This document shows, piece by piece, positions 53,585 through 64,000 of a stretch of DNA of 64,000 nucleotides. This DNA is from Sordariomycetes sp. S80-01Y (lineage: Eukaryota > Ascomycota > Sordariomycetes). How positions within the stretch are numbered: position 1 is the stretch's first letter; every line of letters starts with the position of its first letter. Under the pieces are notes generated by a model. That model had not been told where the DNA came from. It saw only the letters and a program-made list of their open reading frames with translations, and ran no database searches. The stretch lies in the NCBI GenBank assembly GCA_037042185.1, contig JAXQJY010000030.1, forward strand, positions 2,604,001-2,668,000, read 5' to 3'. Made by a program: the position numbers and the translations under genes.

Positions 53585-55058
53585 ATGGTCAACAAAAAGA
53601 GCAAAGGAGGCGTGCGCTTCCCCAACCGCAATGGCAGCGTCGATGGCCGTCGCTCCTCCTTCAGCGAGCACAGCGAAGAGTCCTCGTCGCCCACCAAGAC
53701 GCGCGGTCCTTCTCTGCAGTCCGTGGAGGAGAAGCCCCCGAGCGCCGAGGAACAGAAAGCCGCCTACGAGAAGAAGAAGGCCAACTTCTGGACGCGCACC
53801 ATATGGACCTTCATCATGATCGCCGGCTTCTTTGCCGCGCTCTTCATGGGCCACATCTACATCATCTTTGTCATCACGGCCATCCAGATCGTCTCTTTCA
53901 AGGAGGTCATCGCCATTTCCAACGTGCCCAGTCGCGCCCGCTCCTTGCGCTCGACCAAGAGCCTCAATTGGTACTGGCTCGGCACCACAATGTACTTTCT
54001 GTACGGCGAGACCGTCATCTACTACTTCAAGCACATCGTCCTGGTGGATAAGGTCCTGCTGCCGCTGGCAACGCACCATCGCTTCATCAGCTTCGTCTTA
54101 TATGTCTTTGGTGAGCACCCCTGTTGTTGACGATGCTGCTCATGCTAACACTCACAGGTTTCGTCTTCTTTGTCGCCTCCCTCCAGCCCAACCATTACAA
54201 GTTCCAATTCACCAACTTCGGCTGGACGCACATGGCTCTCTACCTCATCGTCTGCCAGGCCCACTTCATCATCAACAACGTCTTCGAGGGCATGATCTGG
54301 TTCTTCCTCCCAGCCGCCCTCGTCATCACAAACGACATCTTTGCCTACATCTGCGGTATGACCTTTGGCCGCACCCAGCTCATCAAGCTGTCGCCCAAGA
54401 AGACGGTGGAGGGCTTCGTCGGCGCCTGGATCATGACCGTCATCTGGGCCATCCTGCTCGTCAACCTCATGTCGCGCTCGAAATACTTCATCTGCCCCGT
54501 CAACGACCTTGGTGCCAACATCTTCACCGGCCTGGAGTGCGACGTCAACCCGGTCTTCATCCCCCGAACCTACGAGCTCCCCGACTATCTCTTCCTGCCC
54601 GAGGGTACGTCCCTGTCCGTCACCTTCAAGCCCCTGCACATGCATGCCTTGGTCCTCGCGTCCTTCGCCTCGCTCATTGCTCCCTTCGGCGGCTTCTTTG
54701 CCTCCGGCCTCAAGCGGACCTTCAACATCAAGGACTTTGGTGACTCGATTCCCGGACACGGTGGCATGACGGATCGCATGGACTGCCAATTCATCATGGG
54801 CTTCTTCGCCTACGTTTACTACCACTCCTTCATCGCTACATACCAGGTCAAGATGGGCTCCGTCCTCGAGACGGCAATTAATGGCTTGTCACCCGAGGAT
54901 CAGATTGAGCTGGTGAAGGGCATGGGCAGGTACCTCGCCAACCAGGGCGTTTTAGCAGAGAGCGTGAGTACTCCCTGATAGACTTGCGTGTCCTAGCGAC
55001 TTTTGCTAACCATCCGTAGTTCTTTACTTGCGTTGACAAGGCCGTCATATCGTCATAA
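53585..55058 (+). CDS. cds1: Phosphatidate cytidylyltransferase (CDP-diacylglycerol synthase)
   Basis: The exons 53585..54110, 54158..54963 and 55020..55058 encode 456 residues. Introns of 47 and 56 bp were set by phase; the first restores LYVFGFVFFVASLQP, and the last exon adds FFTCVDKAVISS. The family signature is complete near residues 370-396: SGLKRTFNIKDFGDSIPGHG followed by GMTDRMD. The N-terminal 60 residues are basic and disordered; about eight membrane spans follow, beginning IWTFIMIAGFFAALFMGHI. It makes CDP-diacylglycerol from phosphatidate and CTP in the ER, the precursor of phosphatidylinositol, cardiolipin and phosphatidylserine. It should be essential. The start has a good context (agcATGgtc). 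The identification is secure. Confidence 0.95.
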
Positions 55059-55323
55059 TTAACCCCGCAACGGCCTCATGTAACATTAATAATTTACACT
55101 TCAACACACCTCATTCAGCCTAGCATATCTTTGAGGCTTTCCAATTCCTGTCGTCGATGGGTTTCCGACGACGGTAGTAGCGATCCGAGCAAAGGCGGGA
55201 GGTAAAAGGGGCGACGGACACGGATGACGGCGAAACGTGTCATGGGCATCTAACTCTATGGGAAATAGGTCGAGTAGAGTAGGATTTAAACGAAGTTGGC
55301 GCCATGATGGCGTCTTTATGACC

Positions 55324-56265
55324 TTAACCTGTGCGTGCACCTGGCGGCAGAGCGTCTCTAAAAGCCAGCAGCACCAGCTCCTTGAACGGCGAAAGTGGCA
55401 TCCCCTGTCCCTGGGTCTTCACAAACTCGGCCGCACTCAGCAGGCTTTCCGGGCCAGAACTTGTGGCCAGCCTCTTCCACGATGTCTCCGTCCTGCACTC
55501 CCACAGCCCGTCTCGTACATCGAACGGCAGCGCCTCGATGCACAAGCTTTGTACGGCGTATCCCTTCTCCGACACCATGTGCACCCTCATGAGAATATTG
55601 CACACTAGAATCGTCCGTCGAGCGCTCTCCGCCACCATCCATGCCTTCCACGGACTTAGCTCTGGCAAGGAAGAGGGGGCTTCCTCCCACAGGCGGTGCG
55701 TTAGGGCCCAGAGAGCTGTGGGTTGAACGATGGGGTTTATTTGACTGGGAGTGAGAAGAGAGGGAATAGCGAGGACGAGGGCAGACTGTGCAAGGGCAAG
55801 GATGGCCATGTAGGATGTTGAGTGAGTCGATCGATGTAGCAGATCTTTGATTGTACGTCGGTGTTCCGGTCCACTTCGTTCCGACAGCAGTCCTCGAACC
55901 TTCTCCAGGGGCGACGTCTCATCGTAGACCGTGGCCAGGTCTGGATGTATGAACGCCGCTGACCCGTATCTCTCATAATACCTCGAAAAGCTCCGCAGTA
56001 TAGCCTTCAGTTGTTCCAGGGAGTCTGCGCTAAAGGTGCGGACGACGTCGGGCCCGAAAGCTCTATCGAGCTGCTTCGGGAACACGGGCGTCTCGAACCC
56101 TTGCTTCTGACTGCCACGACGGAGCCTTTTACCTGCTGCTATTGGCGTGTTGGTGTACTGACACTGGATACTCTTCTCAGCACAGCGGTTGCATCCGGGG
56201 ACGCCGCGATCGCAGCGTCGCTTCGAGCGGATGCAAGACTGGCATGATCTCTGGAGATTGGGCAT
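55324..56265 (-). CDS. Zn2Cys6 (fungal Zn-cluster) transcription factor
   Basis: This single exon encodes 313 residues. The zinc cluster is at the very N-terminus: Cys8, 11, 18, 25, 28 and 35 (CQSCIRSKRRCD, then GCNRCAEKSIQC), with the basic SKRRCD loop for DNA contact. After a short linker is a helical region (residues 80-300) typical of the small Zn2Cys6 proteins that lack the full Fungal_trans domain, for example EAPSSLPELSPWKAWMVAES and RRTILVCNILMR. It should be nuclear and bind CGG-type half-sites. It is divergent from the NmrA-like reductase gene with only 315 bp between the start codons, which makes that gene a likely target. The regulated pathway is unknown. Confidence 0.88.
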   Translation of the reverse strand: MPNLQRSCQSCIRSKRRCDRGVPGCNRCAEKSIQCQYTNTPIAAGKRLRRGSQKQGFETPVFPKQLDRAFGPDVVRTFSADSLEQLKAILRSFSRYYERYGSAAFIHPDLATVYDETSPLEKVRGLLSERSGPEHRRTIKDLLHRSTHSTSYMAILALAQSALVLAIPSLLTPSQINPIVQPTALWALTHRLWEEAPSSLPELSPWKAWMVAESARRTILVCNILMRVHMVSEKGYAVQSLCIEALPFDVRDGLWECRTETSWKRLATSSGPESLLSAAEFVKTQGQGMPLSPFKELVLLAFRDALPPGARTG

Positions 56266-56580
56266 TTTGATCCGTGACGTGAAGGTAGTGAAAGAGGTTT
56301 AGTCTCCGTGGAAAGATATTGTGAGGTATAAGTCGATTTACTAATCATGGAGAGTTGGCTTGGATGCTGGACTGTGGGTTCTGTGGCTTCCCGAAGCGGT
56401 TTAGTCTCCGCAGCCGAGGTGCGACTTCAGGTGTAAGTGAGTTCCAGCGAAAACTCGGGGGAAAAGGGTATAAAGGAGCCCTTTCCTCGTCCTATGTTCA
56501 AGATTCAGGGCCTGATCAGACAGAATCTGATACTATCATCAAGAAAAACTCATCAAAGAACTCCTTCTCTTGTTTATACG
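56266..56580 (+). promoter_or_regulatory. Short divergent promoter with TATA box
   Basis: The 315 bp between the regulator and reductase genes contain a TATA box (TATAAA, 56469-56474) on the plus strand, about 107 bp before the reductase ATG. The short shared promoter suggests joint control. Confidence 0.6.
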
Positions 56581-57555
56581 ATGTCCAGTCCCCAGGTGTT
56601 TAAGAAGGTGATGGTGCTCGGGGTAAGCCCTCGAACTCTTGATACACTCGACTTGTGAATCTAACAGCCTGTTTAGGCACGCGGCAACCTTGGCACTCAC
56701 CTCATTCCAGCCCTGCAGGAAGCTGGCTTCGAGGTCACCATCGTCACCCGCTCCCCTCCCCCATCGCACTCTGGCCAGCCAGCAGTCCACTGCGTCCAAT
56801 CCGACTACACCCTTCCCTCCCTCGTCGAAGCTTTCTCGAACCAGGATGCAGTCATCTCCACCATTGCAACACATGATGTGCACGCCCAAAAGACCATAGT
56901 CGATGCTTGCGTCGCCGCCGGCGTCAAGAGATTTCTGCCCTCCGAGTTTGGCAGCGACACCAGCGCTGACGTGAAGGGCGAGAAGGCAGGCTTCCTAGTT
57001 TGGAAGCGCGAGGTGATTGAATATGTTCAGAGTAAGCAGGCCGAGGGTCTGGAGTGGACGGCGGTTTACACTGGCGCGTGGATCGACTGGTTGCTCGAGG
57101 AGGGCTACCTGGGCTGGGACCTGCGCGCCAGAAAGGGCGTCCTGTACGACTGTGGCGAGGCAAACGCAACGGTCAGCACCTTCAAAAGTGTCATCAGAGC
57201 CATTGTCGCCGTGCTCCGAAACCCAGGCCTGACCAAGAATCAATACGTCCACGTTAGCTCCTTCAACGTCACGCAGCGTGACATCTTGGAAGCCCTTGAG
57301 CGCGTGTCGGGCGACAAGTTCGACATGGAAAGCATGGATTTGTCTGACTTGCGCAAGAGCGGTGACAAGCACGTTGCTGAAGGGAATTGGGAACTTGGCT
57401 ATTCGGAGTGGGTTACCGCGACGAACTTCAGCGGGACCGAGCATGTTAGCTTCCGGGAGAAGGCTGAGAGGTGGAACAAGCTGCTTGGAATTGAGAATAA
57501 GGAGACACTGGACGATATGATTAGAAGGGTGCTGAGCGCTGTCGAGAAGAAGTGA
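56581..57555 (+). CDS. NmrA-like / isoflavone-reductase-type NAD(P)-binding protein
   Basis: The exons 56581..56622 and 56677..57555 encode 306 residues. The 54-bp intron lies inside the nucleotide-binding loop; splicing gives VMVLGARGNLGTHLIPAL, so the motif is GARGNLG. Later motifs are AVISTIATHD, VDACVAAGVKRFLPSEFGSD (a strong isoflavone-reductase/PCBER-type mark) and ALERVSGDKF. Proteins of this group are NADPH-dependent reductases acting on aromatic or quinone-like compounds, or redox-sensing regulators; many fungal copies are in secondary-metabolism or detoxification loci. No signal peptide or membrane span is present, so it is cytosolic. Transcription starts opposite a Zn2Cys6 regulator. 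The substrate is unknown. Confidence 0.88.
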
Positions 57556-57732
57556 GTAGGTTTTACGAGGTAGTCTTGACCTCGCTCCGGTCCGGTCTTG
57601 AGTAAATGCTAGTCGAGGAATGCAAGAATCAAGAGTAATGCTCGTCAACCCTGTTAGATTATATGCAGCAGTATATCTCCAGGCGAATGCTATCAACACT
57701 TCAAACTACAACCCTTCTTACCCACTGATCGC

Positions 57733-59724
57733 TCATTGAGGAGAGCCAAAGCCCGTAGGATGTCGCTGGCCCGGGCTCATCCCCTGAGTCCCTTGGCTGT
57801 AGTCGCCGCTCAACTCAGTCCTCGTGTTCTCTCCTTCAAGCTCGTACCTCGAATTCTCTTGTGTCGAGGGCAGCTCGCTCACCCCGCCGCTCGAGCTTGC
57901 CATCCCGCTCATCGGAGAGGACCGGTCGTGATACTTCCCCGGAAGCGGCTGGTGCGGTGAAGAGAAGGGCTGCTGCGGCGTGGCGCTCAACTCAGCTGCT
58001 TCGGATCGCCGACGTCGACGGAGAAGGAGGAAGACTACACCTCCGATGACTGCGAGGCCCACGACGCCGCCTACAACACCGCCTGCGATAGCAGCAGTGG
58101 GGGTAGAGCTGCTAGAGCTGTCCGAGTCATCCGATGGAGGACGTCTGGAGCTGTCATCTTCGGTTGGGTTCTCCGATGCAGTGTCGGGATCGACAAACAG
58201 CTCGCGCACAGCATCACTGCTCCATTCCATGTCTTCCATGCCCCTGAATCCATTAGCCTCAAGAAACGCTAGACCCCGCGCTCGACACTTACCCATCGTC
58301 GTACCACTGCTTGATAACGTCTGGCGTCTGATATTCGTCGGCATCGGCGTCGTACTCGCTCTTCCACACCAGATCAGTCAGATCGAAGATGCCGATCGAG
58401 TGCGGCCAGGGGTCCATGTCGTTGAACTTCTCGTTTGCTATGACGCCGCCCGTGGAGATCATCTGTCGCTTGCCCTTGCCCACGACGGCGCAGCCGTGGT
58501 CGTAACGCTCGGGAAAGCTGCCGTTGACTTTGAACCACCTGAAGCCCGGTAGGGAGAGGACGTAGACGTCGCCCGAGACGCCCTGGCCTGCCTTGTTTTC
58601 CCCGCCGTAGATGACACTGCCAAAGCGTTAGTCAGTGCATTGAGGAGGGGCCTTCTCTGAGAACCTACATTTCGTACGTTCCATCGCCCTGCGTTCCCAC
58701 AGAGCATGGCTTGCCCTTGCCGTCCGGAACGTCGCCCGTGGCCTTCTGCCAATGCCACCTCCCCTCGGTTGGATCCCAGAAAGTGATGTTGTCCATGCCT
58801 CTTAGGCTGTTGGACTGGATCTTCTGCGGCTCTGTCTCGAAACCCGCCAGGGGCACAACCAACGGACCCGCCCGGAAACCTTGCGCACACTCAGCCACCC
58901 CATTGATGAAGGTTCCGTGAGGCGAGTTCAGTGGGGCAGTCGAGTCGTTTTTCCACTTTCGACTGTCGAAGTCGTACTCGAGAATACCCGGCACCGCTGG
59001 GATGCTCTTGAGGCTGATGTCCTCAAAGAACGGATCGGTTGTAGCCTTTCCGTAGCCGCCGACCCAGTACCCCTTGTTCCCGCAGACCGCACTCCCGCCA
59101 TGCGTCGAGGCCACTAGGCCGTCGAAGAATTCCGCGTCCCAAGGCGTCTGCCTTCCCCAAGTGCCGTTCTCCCCATCGCTGTTCGGGGTGAAGCCCCAGA
59201 GCGCGACCTCATCTTCCGCCATTGGCGCTTGGAAGCTCCGCTCGCCGCCCCAGCGGTAGATGGTGCTGCTGGACTCGTCGGCCCAGAAAGCGCCTTTCAT
59301 GACGGCGGTGGGATCTTCGCGATAGATGTGGACGAAGTCGATATCTCCCTGGCCAATGGAGGAGTTGGACCACGATACGTCCAGGCGGAGAGACCGGGTC
59401 GTGTTGACTTGAGAATGATCAGTACATGTCGAAGATTATAGCCTCCAAGTGGACGCCGTACAAACCACACTGCTCCCTGATCCGTCCGAGCTTCCTTCAA
59501 CATAGGTCGATATACGGCCGCCGTCAAAATAGACAAAATCACCCAATTGAACGACTACAGCTGTCAGCGGAGCCCAAAAACATTAGATCGCCTGGAGACG
59601 CACCCGACTCCAATAATCTCCTCCGGTAATCTTCAATCGGCACATCGTCATCCTGGCGCCTCTCGACAAGCGCCGCGCCCAGCGCCAACAGAGCAAACAG
59701 GCATATCGAAGCAGGCAACATCAT
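57733..59724 (-). CDS. Kelch-repeat beta-propeller protein, single-pass membrane
   Basis: Five exons: 59724..59604, 59554..59462, 59407..58669, 58616..58293 and 58243..57733, encoding 595 residues. Introns of 49, 54, 52 and 49 bp were placed by phase. Joining them gives the Kelch-like strands VVQLGDFVYFDGGR, TIYRWGGE, GYWVGGYG, ITFWDPTEGRWHWQ, VIYGGENKAGQGVSGDVYVL and IGIFDLTDLVWK. A signal peptide (LPASICLFALLALGAALV) starts the protein. After the propeller is an acidic-Ser stalk and one membrane span (about residues 473-497, IAGGVVGGVVGLAVIGGVVF) with an Arg-rich cytosolic flank (RRRRR). The ectodomain would face outside, the tail inside. This architecture is common in Pezizomycotina; the ligand is unknown. 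The second intron's donor (gtacgg) is weak, so that join is less certain. Confidence 0.82.
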
Positions 59725-60509
59725 CGCTCGTTCAATCGCAGCATGAGGAGTTCAAAGAACGCAGCCCACCTCCAGGAAAAGAAGGGCAGATCAAGCGCCC
59801 GATAATCATCCTGGACGGGTCGGCCATGGATGCATATAGTAACTACTCCCGTTCTCCGGCCCCCAAAGCGGAGCCTAACCAGCCTTGTGCTCTCCGGGGA
59901 CCTATATGAAGTCTCATGCCCGTCTGCGGCGGGGCAGCGTATTTCGTAGGCGCTCGGCAGGGATTGTCAGTCCGTCATTGGACACTTCCTCAGTGAGGTG
60001 CCACTGCGGTTACGATCCGCGCAGACAAAGAGGCAAAGCACAGATTTGACAGCCAACGGCAAGTCGTTCTGGGTGGGTTAGCCATGGAGCCAGAGATCGT
60101 CGGCATTTCGCCTCGCCGGCTGAGATGGGGCTGCCTTGAGCTGACAGGGGTGGCGTCCGTGTGCTCGTGTGTGGAGCTCAACGGCTCGAGCTCTGCCTTT
60201 GACTGCCGAACCCTGTCTTTCCTGATACCATGAGCTCATTGGATGCGGATGTGGTACGTCTTGGACGCCTTGAGAGTAGGAGCAGCAACCTTGGCAAATG
60301 CTTCTAAAGACGTAGCTGCAAATAGGGACACGAGCCGGGGGCTGACGGATGTGAGATGACAGGAGATCTGTTGATCCGAGATTTGGAAACTTTATCGGCT
60401 TTGCAGTCCAAGTAGAATTAGATCTGGTGCCAATCTCGTCATCAAGATTCTTCATTTACAACTAAATATCACACTGGAGCCCCGACTCCGTCACCAGCGG
60501 CATCAAGCA
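59725..60509. other. Intergenic region, no gene seen
   Basis: This 785-bp stretch is upstream of the Kelch gene and downstream of the peptidase gene. A TATA-like actatatg (minus strand, about 59840) might serve the Kelch gene. Nothing else is recognised. Confidence 0.4.
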
Positions 60510-62683
60510 CTACACCTTCAGGATCTCGGCCGCGCGCTCGATAGCCCTAGCCGTCTTCCCAATCCACTCCTTCGCGTCGTCAAGGCGGTCATACTGCACG
60601 CCCTCTGTGATGCCCGGGAACGTGACTGCCGCGTACCCCGTATCCAGGCCCGGCGCGGTGACGGCGTGCTTGTAGAACTCCCGGTCAGGCAGGCCACCCT
60701 GGGAGATGAAACCACGCTGGAAGTGCGCGTACTTGTGGTTGACGACGGAGATAAGGTTGGCGTCCTGCGTTGTTCCGGCTTCGTCTGCGAGAGCCTTCAG
60801 GCCGTCCGCGGCGGTCGAGAAGGTCTCGATGGCGTCGTTGAGCTCGGAAAGATCCAGCTCGACGCCATACTCTGCGGTGAAGTCTTGCAGATCGTCGCGG
60901 TAGGCGCGAAGCTCGACGGCATAGTTCTGCACGTCAAAGGGAAGGATGGTATCATCTGCGAGATGGAAGGCCAGCAGGGCGAGGTACTGGCCGATGGCGG
61001 AATGCTGCAAGAAGCCTGGGTCGCCGAAGGTCGCCATCCAGTTGTACGTGTCGTAGTTGGAGTGGTAGTGCCAGACTGGATCGGTTGGCCCTCCTCCAGA
61101 ACCAACGTCCAGGGAGTTAATGCCGTAGTGGAGGAATGGGGTGTAATCAGAGCCGCTGCCGAGAACACCCACCTCGCCGCCAGCGTCACGTTGCCAGGAA
61201 TCGTACAGCGACTCATTGAAGAGGCCGCCATTCGGGGCGACAACTTTCTTAAATATCTCGGTCCCAATGGTGTGCAGCTCAGGGGTAGTGGCGAGCGAGG
61301 CGCGAGGACCAGACACCGCGACGTCAATGTTGAGGTACGCAACGGCGGTGTCTGTCAGCCAGGGGGCGTGATCCTCGACCCATTCCACGGAACCGACGAG
61401 ACCGTACTCTTCAGCGTCCCAAGAGGCCAAGACGATGTTGCGCTTCGGGACCCACCCGGAGTCAATAAGTTTCTTGAAAGCCTTGGTAAGCTCGACCATG
61501 ATGGCGGATCCAGAGTTGGGATCGCCGTTGCCGCCAATCATCCAAGTGTCGCGATGGTTGCCGATGATGAGAGTTTCGTCGGCGTTGGTGCCGTTGAGCT
61601 GGCCGATGACGTTCCATATTGGGGCGATCTTCTCTTCCATCTGGTTGTCCAGGGTCAGGGTCACACCTGGCGCGGGACCGGTTGCGTACTCAGCTTCGAG
61701 GGCGCCAGCCCAAACAGTACGATTGACCTCGTCGGCTGAGATGCCCTGGCCATCAAGGGCTTGAAGCAAGGGCTGCACAGCAGCATATGATAACGGAAGA
61801 GAAGGGATCGAAGGCGTGACATCGGTGACACCCGCGCGAGGGACGCCTTCGTGGGATGCGTAGCCCGGGGTAGTGGGATCGCCGGGTCGAGTAGACAGGA
61901 AGAGACAAGACCCCTTTTGAACGGAGTCGGGATGGCGCGCAGGGCCGTCAGGATAGGCCTCGTAGCCGTTGGCGACAGTAAACTCGCCGTCGTCTCCGGG
62001 ATCTGTGAAGATGATGACGCCAATAGCACCGAAGTCCTGAGCGTTCTTGACCTTGAGACCCCGGAAGAGACCACCGTAGCGGATGAGGGCGATCTTGCCT
62101 TCGACCTCGACGCCGAGCTCCTGAAGGCGCTCGAAGTCCTCGAGTGAACCCCGTCTGCGTCCGTTAGTAGGAATATCACCGCGAGTGAGAGATTGTCTTA
62201 CCCAGCGTAGAAGAACTCGCCCGTGACCTTGCCGCTGGCGGAGTATCCGTGAAACGTGGGCTGGTTCTCCTTCCAAGCAGTCACATCATCGCCTTCAACT
62301 GCTGGCTCCACCAGGTTCACATCCTCCGTGGTTCCGTCTCCCCACGTAACACTCAATCCCTGCTGGACTGGGTAGCTCAAGTAGACATGGTACTCCTGCA
62401 GGTGGCTCTCGAACCCGAACTCGGTCCAACGGTCCCTCGTCCACTCAGCCGCTTCGAGGCCCAAGCCAGCGAGCTTGTTCTGGTGCCCGTAGTAGTCAGA
62501 CCACTCGTCAATGGTGACGTTGTCAAAGGCATTGGCAAGGAGCGTCTCTTGCTCGTTGAGGACTGGAGGCCACTGCTCGTTGCGCTTGGTGAAGTGCTGG
62601 CGATGGGAGTGGCGCTTCTCGACGATGAAGTCTTTAGCGCAAGCCGAGACGCCCGTCGCGAGGATGATCTGTGAGAGAAGCAT
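60510..62683 (-). CDS. Secreted M28 family peptidase (glutamate carboxypeptidase II/transferrin-receptor-like)
   Basis: The exons 62683..62202 and 62154..60510 encode 708 residues; the 47-bp intron (branch actaac) restores FFYAGRGSLEDFERL. A signal peptide (MLLSQIILATGVSACA) starts it, then a short basic propeptide-like segment. A protease-associated domain lies around residues 160-320 (KIALIRYGGLFRGLKV). The M28 zinc site follows with GNHRDTWMIGGNGDPNSGSA, WDAEEYGLVGS, LNIDVAVSG and YHSNYDTY, all key ligands being present. The C-terminal dimerisation domain is helical. Family members are binuclear zinc exopeptidases that trim glutamate or other residues from peptides. Here it is likely a released or wall-associated enzyme for peptide use. 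The identification at family level is secure. Confidence 0.92.
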
Positions 62684-64000
62684 GGCGGAGTCTTAACTTC
62701 TAGCTTAGCAATGGCAAGCAACTCGACCTGACCGAGGGCCAGCGACCACCATAAGCGGCGGCGAGGGCCTTTTGTAGAGCAGCTGAATCCCGAGAGCATC
62801 GCGACATCGCCTCTGCTGATTGATCATTAGACCACCCTAAAGCTCCCACAGCATGCTCAACCCCGCAGAACAAACCTCGCGCGGCCCAACGGTCGTGGGC
62901 ATGCATGATGCCATCTTCCTGGATCAAGATAAGACAAAAAGACCGTGTAAGCCATCTCCCCGCCCGCCCAGCCAGTCGCCAGGCACCCAATTGGACAGCG
63001 ACGCATGCTAAGCCTTCTGGAACCCCATCCAGAAGCAGCGGAAGGTCTGCGGGGAAGACGATATACGTAATTTGGCTTGCTTCCCCCAACCCAGGGCTGA
63101 GGAGCTTCTGTAAGCTGGTCAGACGCGCTAGGCTGAAGAAGGCAGCTGGCAGCGTCGGGCGAGTCCTTGAGGCCGGATCGTTGATTAACGACGTCAAGGC
63201 CAGCGATAGCGCCAGCGGAGACAAATGCTGCATGCGGTGGTGACCGACAGTTTAGCTGATGCATGAAAGCCCACAATACCTCTCAGCTGTGAAAAGTTCC
63301 TCGGGGTCCATTCCGCTGATGCCGAGTATGCGAGGAAACCGACTACGAGGATGTTTGGGAAGCAAGAGATATCACAACCATCGGCAAATGGAGGAAGTGG
63401 GGAAGCGGGGCAGTCTGCTTGCTTTGAGATACCCAGATTGATTTCGTTTCAGCATCAAGCTGAGATAGGGTCCCTCGAAAGATTAGCTCTTTTGGTGTGG
63501 GCGTCTACTCGCACTCCCCCTCTGATGGCTATTGGAGATTGGTTCTATGTCGACTCGCTTCCACCGGTATCCCAGCCGTCCAGATGGTCTATGTGTTCTT
63601 GTTCTGCCATTCAGGCGCGATTCTATCTATGGCTGACGATACAGCCAAGGCTGTCGCAGCGCTTATGACAAACTCACTGGCGATGAAACCACACAGCCTG
63701 AAGGCCGGAAAGTGATATCTCCAGGTAGTATCATTGAATGCAAGATCCAGCTGAGCTTCCCGAAGGCGCTGTATAGCTGAGTGAGGAAGGCGTGTGGGAG
63801 AATCCAAACGCCGTTCTAAGGCGGCTAAAGCATTTGTTCCAACAGTCTCAGCCCGGATATCTAGTGGTCGTTGTTCCCGAAGATCTCATCAGCCTTTACA
63901 AACCTCCACAGGGCCGCACTTCGTTGTCAGTCAAGCCCAGTGATCATGCCGTTGCGGTCCATTGATGCGAGACGCCAATCAGACTGCTAAGCGTACCGCA
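62684..64000. other. Right-end region, no gene seen
   Basis: The final 1.3 kb contain the promoter of the peptidase gene and short frames only (the longest, 177 codons on the minus strand at 62700-63233, has no family resemblance). A gene with its main part beyond the edge cannot be excluded. Confidence 0.4.

Noticed and set aside
60666-61739. Plus-strand frame of 357 codons
   Set aside because: It is antisense to the M28 peptidase, which has all zinc ligands and a signal peptide.
1-64000. Secondary-metabolite backbone cluster
   Set aside because: No polyketide synthase, peptide synthetase, terpene cyclase or cluster of P450/oxidase genes is present. The scattered regulators and carriers do not form a cluster.
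1-64000. Transposons or virus-like elements
   Set aside because: No reverse transcriptase, integrase, transposase or capsid-like frame and no long terminal repeats were recognised by eye.

Overview
The window is nuclear DNA of a filamentous ascomycete (Pezizomycotina, most likely Sordariomycetes). The evidence is short GT-AG introns of about 45-130 bp with CTAAC/CTGAC-like branch sites, monocistronic genes on both strands, C-ending codons, and family content typical of such fungi: DUF3176, Con-6, GH75 chitosanase, fruit-body lectin, Zn2Cys6 regulators, a SesB-NACHT-WD40 NLR-like protein and Rad26/UvsD. The species cannot be named from sequence alone. Exon boundaries were worked out by hand from splice signals and reading phase. 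No alignment or search was run.

Layout. 0-7.4 kb: the C-terminal part of a Zn2Cys6-type regulator cut by the left edge, a DUF3176 membrane protein, a CENP-L/Fta1-like kinetochore protein and a small Con-6-type conidiation protein. 9-16 kb: an NAD(P)-binding short protein, three unrecognised genes (two of them single-pass membrane proteins) and an aquaporin with a long disordered N-terminus and a probable GC-AG intron. 16.7-18.4 kb: a gene graveyard holding a broken MFS drug-transporter gene and a broken fructosamine-3-kinase-like gene. 19.3-24.4 kb: a large NLR-like STAND protein with an alpha/beta hydrolase, a NACHT ATPase and a WD40 propeller. 24.9-35 kb: a doubtful small gene, secreted GH75 chitosanase, a cytosolic 5'-nucleotidase-type phosphoesterase, an MFS transporter, a fruit-body lectin and a secreted or membrane-anchored protein of unknown role.

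35.7-43.5 kb: a GT4 glycosyltransferase and UDP-glucose 6-dehydrogenase, divergent across a 2.4-kb gap, then a second NAD(P)-binding protein related to the one at 9 kb. 44.8-49.3 kb: a 1082-residue secreted Gly/Ser/Asp-rich repeat protein, convergent with a secreted Cys-rich protein that carries a LAS-type metallopeptidase motif. 50-55 kb: the checkpoint protein UvsD/Rad26 (ATRIP), divergent from CDP-diacylglycerol synthase. 55.3-62.7 kb: a Zn2Cys6 regulator divergent from an NmrA-type reductase, a Kelch-propeller membrane protein and a secreted M28 (glutamate carboxypeptidase II-like) peptidase. The last 1.3 kb has no recognisable gene.

How the genes fit together. Most are independent housekeeping or accessory genes. 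The plausible functional pairs are GT4 with UDP-glucose dehydrogenase (sugar-nucleotide use), the Zn2Cys6 regulator with the adjacent reductase, and a set of secreted or defence-type products (chitosanase, lectin, repeat protein, LAS peptidase, M28 peptidase, NLR) suited to interaction with other organisms. The most interesting items are the NLR-like gene beside decayed genes, the multi-repeat secreted protein with several layers of repeats, and the LAS-motif secreted protein.
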